A stretch of 64,000 bases of DNA, taken from positions 1,274,001-1,338,000 of the forward strand of contig NZ_CP159996.1 of the NCBI RefSeq assembly GCF_040703035.1, given 5' to 3'. Numbering within the stretch: position 1 is the first letter of the stretch; the number at the start of each line of letters is the position of its first letter. Below, piece by piece: positions 62,877 through 64,000 of the stretch. A model generated the notes under the pieces. The model was not told the origin of the DNA. It saw nothing but the letters and a program-made list of their open reading frames with translations, and did no database searches. The stretch is from Terribacillus aidingensis. Lineage in GTDB: Bacteria > Bacillota > Bacilli > Bacillales > Amphibacillaceae. The position numbers were made by a program, and so were the translations under genes.

Positions 62877-63683
62877 ATGAGAGAAACAGCTTCCGACTTG
62901 AAAGGGCTGTATATGGAGCTTGGCGGATGGTCAGCTCCTGACAGTATCGTCTGCGGAATTACGACAAAATACAATGGTGTGAGTAAAGCGCCTTTTCATA
63001 GTCTGAATATGGGACTGCATGTCGGCGATGAGCCAGAAGCGGTCGTCCAAAATCGTCAGCTTCTTGCCGAAGCAATTCAGTTCCCCTTGGAAAGATGGGT
63101 ACTGGGTGAGCAAGTCCATGGGACGGAAATAGCGGTCGTCACCAAAAGAGAAGCAGGTCGCGGAAGCCGGGAATTAGCTGACAGCCTCCCATCAGTTGAT
63201 GGTTTGATCACGAATGAAAAAGGCATGCTTCTTGCTGCTTTCTTTGCAGACTGTGTGCCTCTTTATTTTTTCGATAGTACTAGTGGGTGGATCGGAATGG
63301 CACACGCTGGCTGGCGCGGAACTGTCGCAAATATGGCAGGGAAAATGATTGAAGCTCTTTGTAACAACGGAGCAAACAAGGAAAATTTACAAGCGATGAT
63401 CGGACCATGTATATCCAAGAACAGATACGAAGTGGACGATCATATTGTACAGCAGATACCTGAGCAATTCCGGGCTAAGGTGCTGGAGCCAAGCGGATCG
63501 GATCGATATTATCTTGATCTGCAGACACTCAATCGGCTGTATATGCTGCAAGCAGATATTCTGGATGAAAACATATTGACAGCGGCGCATTGTACATACG
63601 ATTCTCCGGAATTCTATTCACATCGGGAAGATCAAGGAAAAACCGGCCGTATGATCGGTTTTATCGGGATGAAAGAGGAGTAA
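62877..63683 (+). CDS. pgeF: Peptidoglycan editing factor PgeF (YlmD, laccase-domain protein)
   Basis: A 268-residue protein of the YfiH/LACC1 family. Members act on purine nucleosides in vitro, and in E. coli the protein prevents wrong amino acids at the second position of the stem peptide. Metal-site and family motifs are FHSLNMGLHVGDE, FFADCVPLYFFD, AHAGWRGTV and IGPCI. AGAGGAG precedes the ATG. It is two bases upstream of yggS. Confidence 0.9.
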   Translation: MRETASDLKGLYMELGGWSAPDSIVCGITTKYNGVSKAPFHSLNMGLHVGDEPEAVVQNRQLLAEAIQFPLERWVLGEQVHGTEIAVVTKREAGRGSRELADSLPSVDGLITNEKGMLLAAFFADCVPLYFFDSTSGWIGMAHAGWRGTVANMAGKMIEALCNNGANKENLQAMIGPCISKNRYEVDDHIVQQIPEQFRAKVLEPSGSDRYYLDLQTLNRLYMLQADILDENILTAAHCTYDSPEFYSHREDQGKTGRMIGFIGMKEE

Positions 63684-63685
63684 GC

Positions 63686-64000
63686 ATGAATACAGTACAA
63701 GAGAATTTGAAACGGATCAAGGATGATATTAGCTCGGCAGCGGCTAAAACAGGCCGAAATTCCGAGGATATAACACTCCTTGCCGTTACGAAATATGTTA
63801 CAATTGAACGAACAGAAGAAGCTGTCGATGCCGGTATTGTCGATTTAGGCGAGAATCGGATCGAAGGTTTTCTTGAGAAGCAGGCAATCATTGGAGAAAA
63901 AGCTGTATGGCATTTCATCGGAAGCCTGCAAACAAGGAAAGTAAAAGATGTCATCAATCAGGTGGATTATCTGCATGCACTGGACAGACTGTCGCTCGCA
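63686..64000 (+). CDS. PLP homeostasis protein YggS/YlmE, N-terminal part (cut by window edge)
   Basis: 105 codons from the ATG at 63686, just after AGAGGAG, run to the window edge without a stop. The N-terminal block ITLLAVTKYV carries the PLP-binding Lys36; DLGENRIEGFLEK and WHFIGSLQTRKVK are diagnostic of the YggS/PROSC family, which controls free pyridoxal phosphate. In B. subtilis ylmE follows ylmD and precedes sepF. Confidence 0.94.
   Translation, partial: MNTVQENLKRIKDDISSAAAKTGRNSEDITLLAVTKYVTIERTEEAVDAGIVDLGENRIEGFLEKQAIIGEKAVWHFIGSLQTRKVKDVINQVDYLHALDRLSLA

Overview
This window comes from a low-GC, endospore-forming, Gram-positive bacterium of the Bacillaceae. Gene content and order follow the Bacillus subtilis stretch from rnjA/pdhABCD through the yla and ylb genes to the mra/dcw division cluster and ylmDE. 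Sporulation genes (spoVD, spoVE, spoIIGA, sigE, sigG, ylbJ, gerR), a bacillithiol gene (bshC) and a MurE with the DNPR meso-diaminopimelate signature fit this. The genus cannot be fixed from the sequence; a halotolerant genus such as Terribacillus is a guess.

Layout. 1-3400: rnjA (cut by the window edge) and rpoY on the minus strand, a HAD phosphatase, peptide deformylase and the YkyA lipoprotein. 3500-8550: the pdhABCD operon with a roughly 180-base leader. 8500-12270: accessory genes (a C45-type Ntn hydrolase, a BCCT betaine transporter, a lipoprotein polysaccharide deacetylase). 12260-17410: speA, yktA, yktB, a YkzI-like gene, an inositol monophosphatase and the small genes ylaF, ylaI, ylaL and ylaN. 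17556-22270: ftsW overlapping the pyruvate carboxylase gene. 22270-24400: divergent ctaA and ctaB without the caa3 oxidase genes that usually follow, then a dispersed repeat. 24700-36700: GNAT, ylbC-ylbG, rsmD-coaD, ylbJ, ylbL, tmcAL, a 124-bp tandem repeat array, ylbN-rpmF, gerR, ylbP, panE and a DUF3397 gene. 36700-51030: bshC, mraZ, rsmH, ftsL, pbpB, spoVD, murE, murF, mraY, murD, spoVE.

The most unusual part is 51130-55830. Where B. subtilis has murG-murB between spoVE and divIB, this genome has a SAM (S-box) riboswitch controlling four genes: an SsuE-type FMN reductase, an MFS transporter, a DszA/DmoA/NtaA-type flavin monooxygenase and a DszC/SfnB-type flavoprotein of the acyl-CoA dehydrogenase fold without the catalytic glutamate. 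Together they look like a methionine-repressed organosulfur uptake and desulfurization pathway inserted into the cell-division cluster. murG and murB are nowhere in the window.

After the insertion the division cluster resumes with divIB, ftsA and ftsZ, followed by the spoIIG operon (spoIIGA-sigE), sigG with a well-matching sigma-F promoter, ylmC, pgeF and the start of yggS. No tRNA, rRNA, CRISPR array, transposase or prophage gene was seen.
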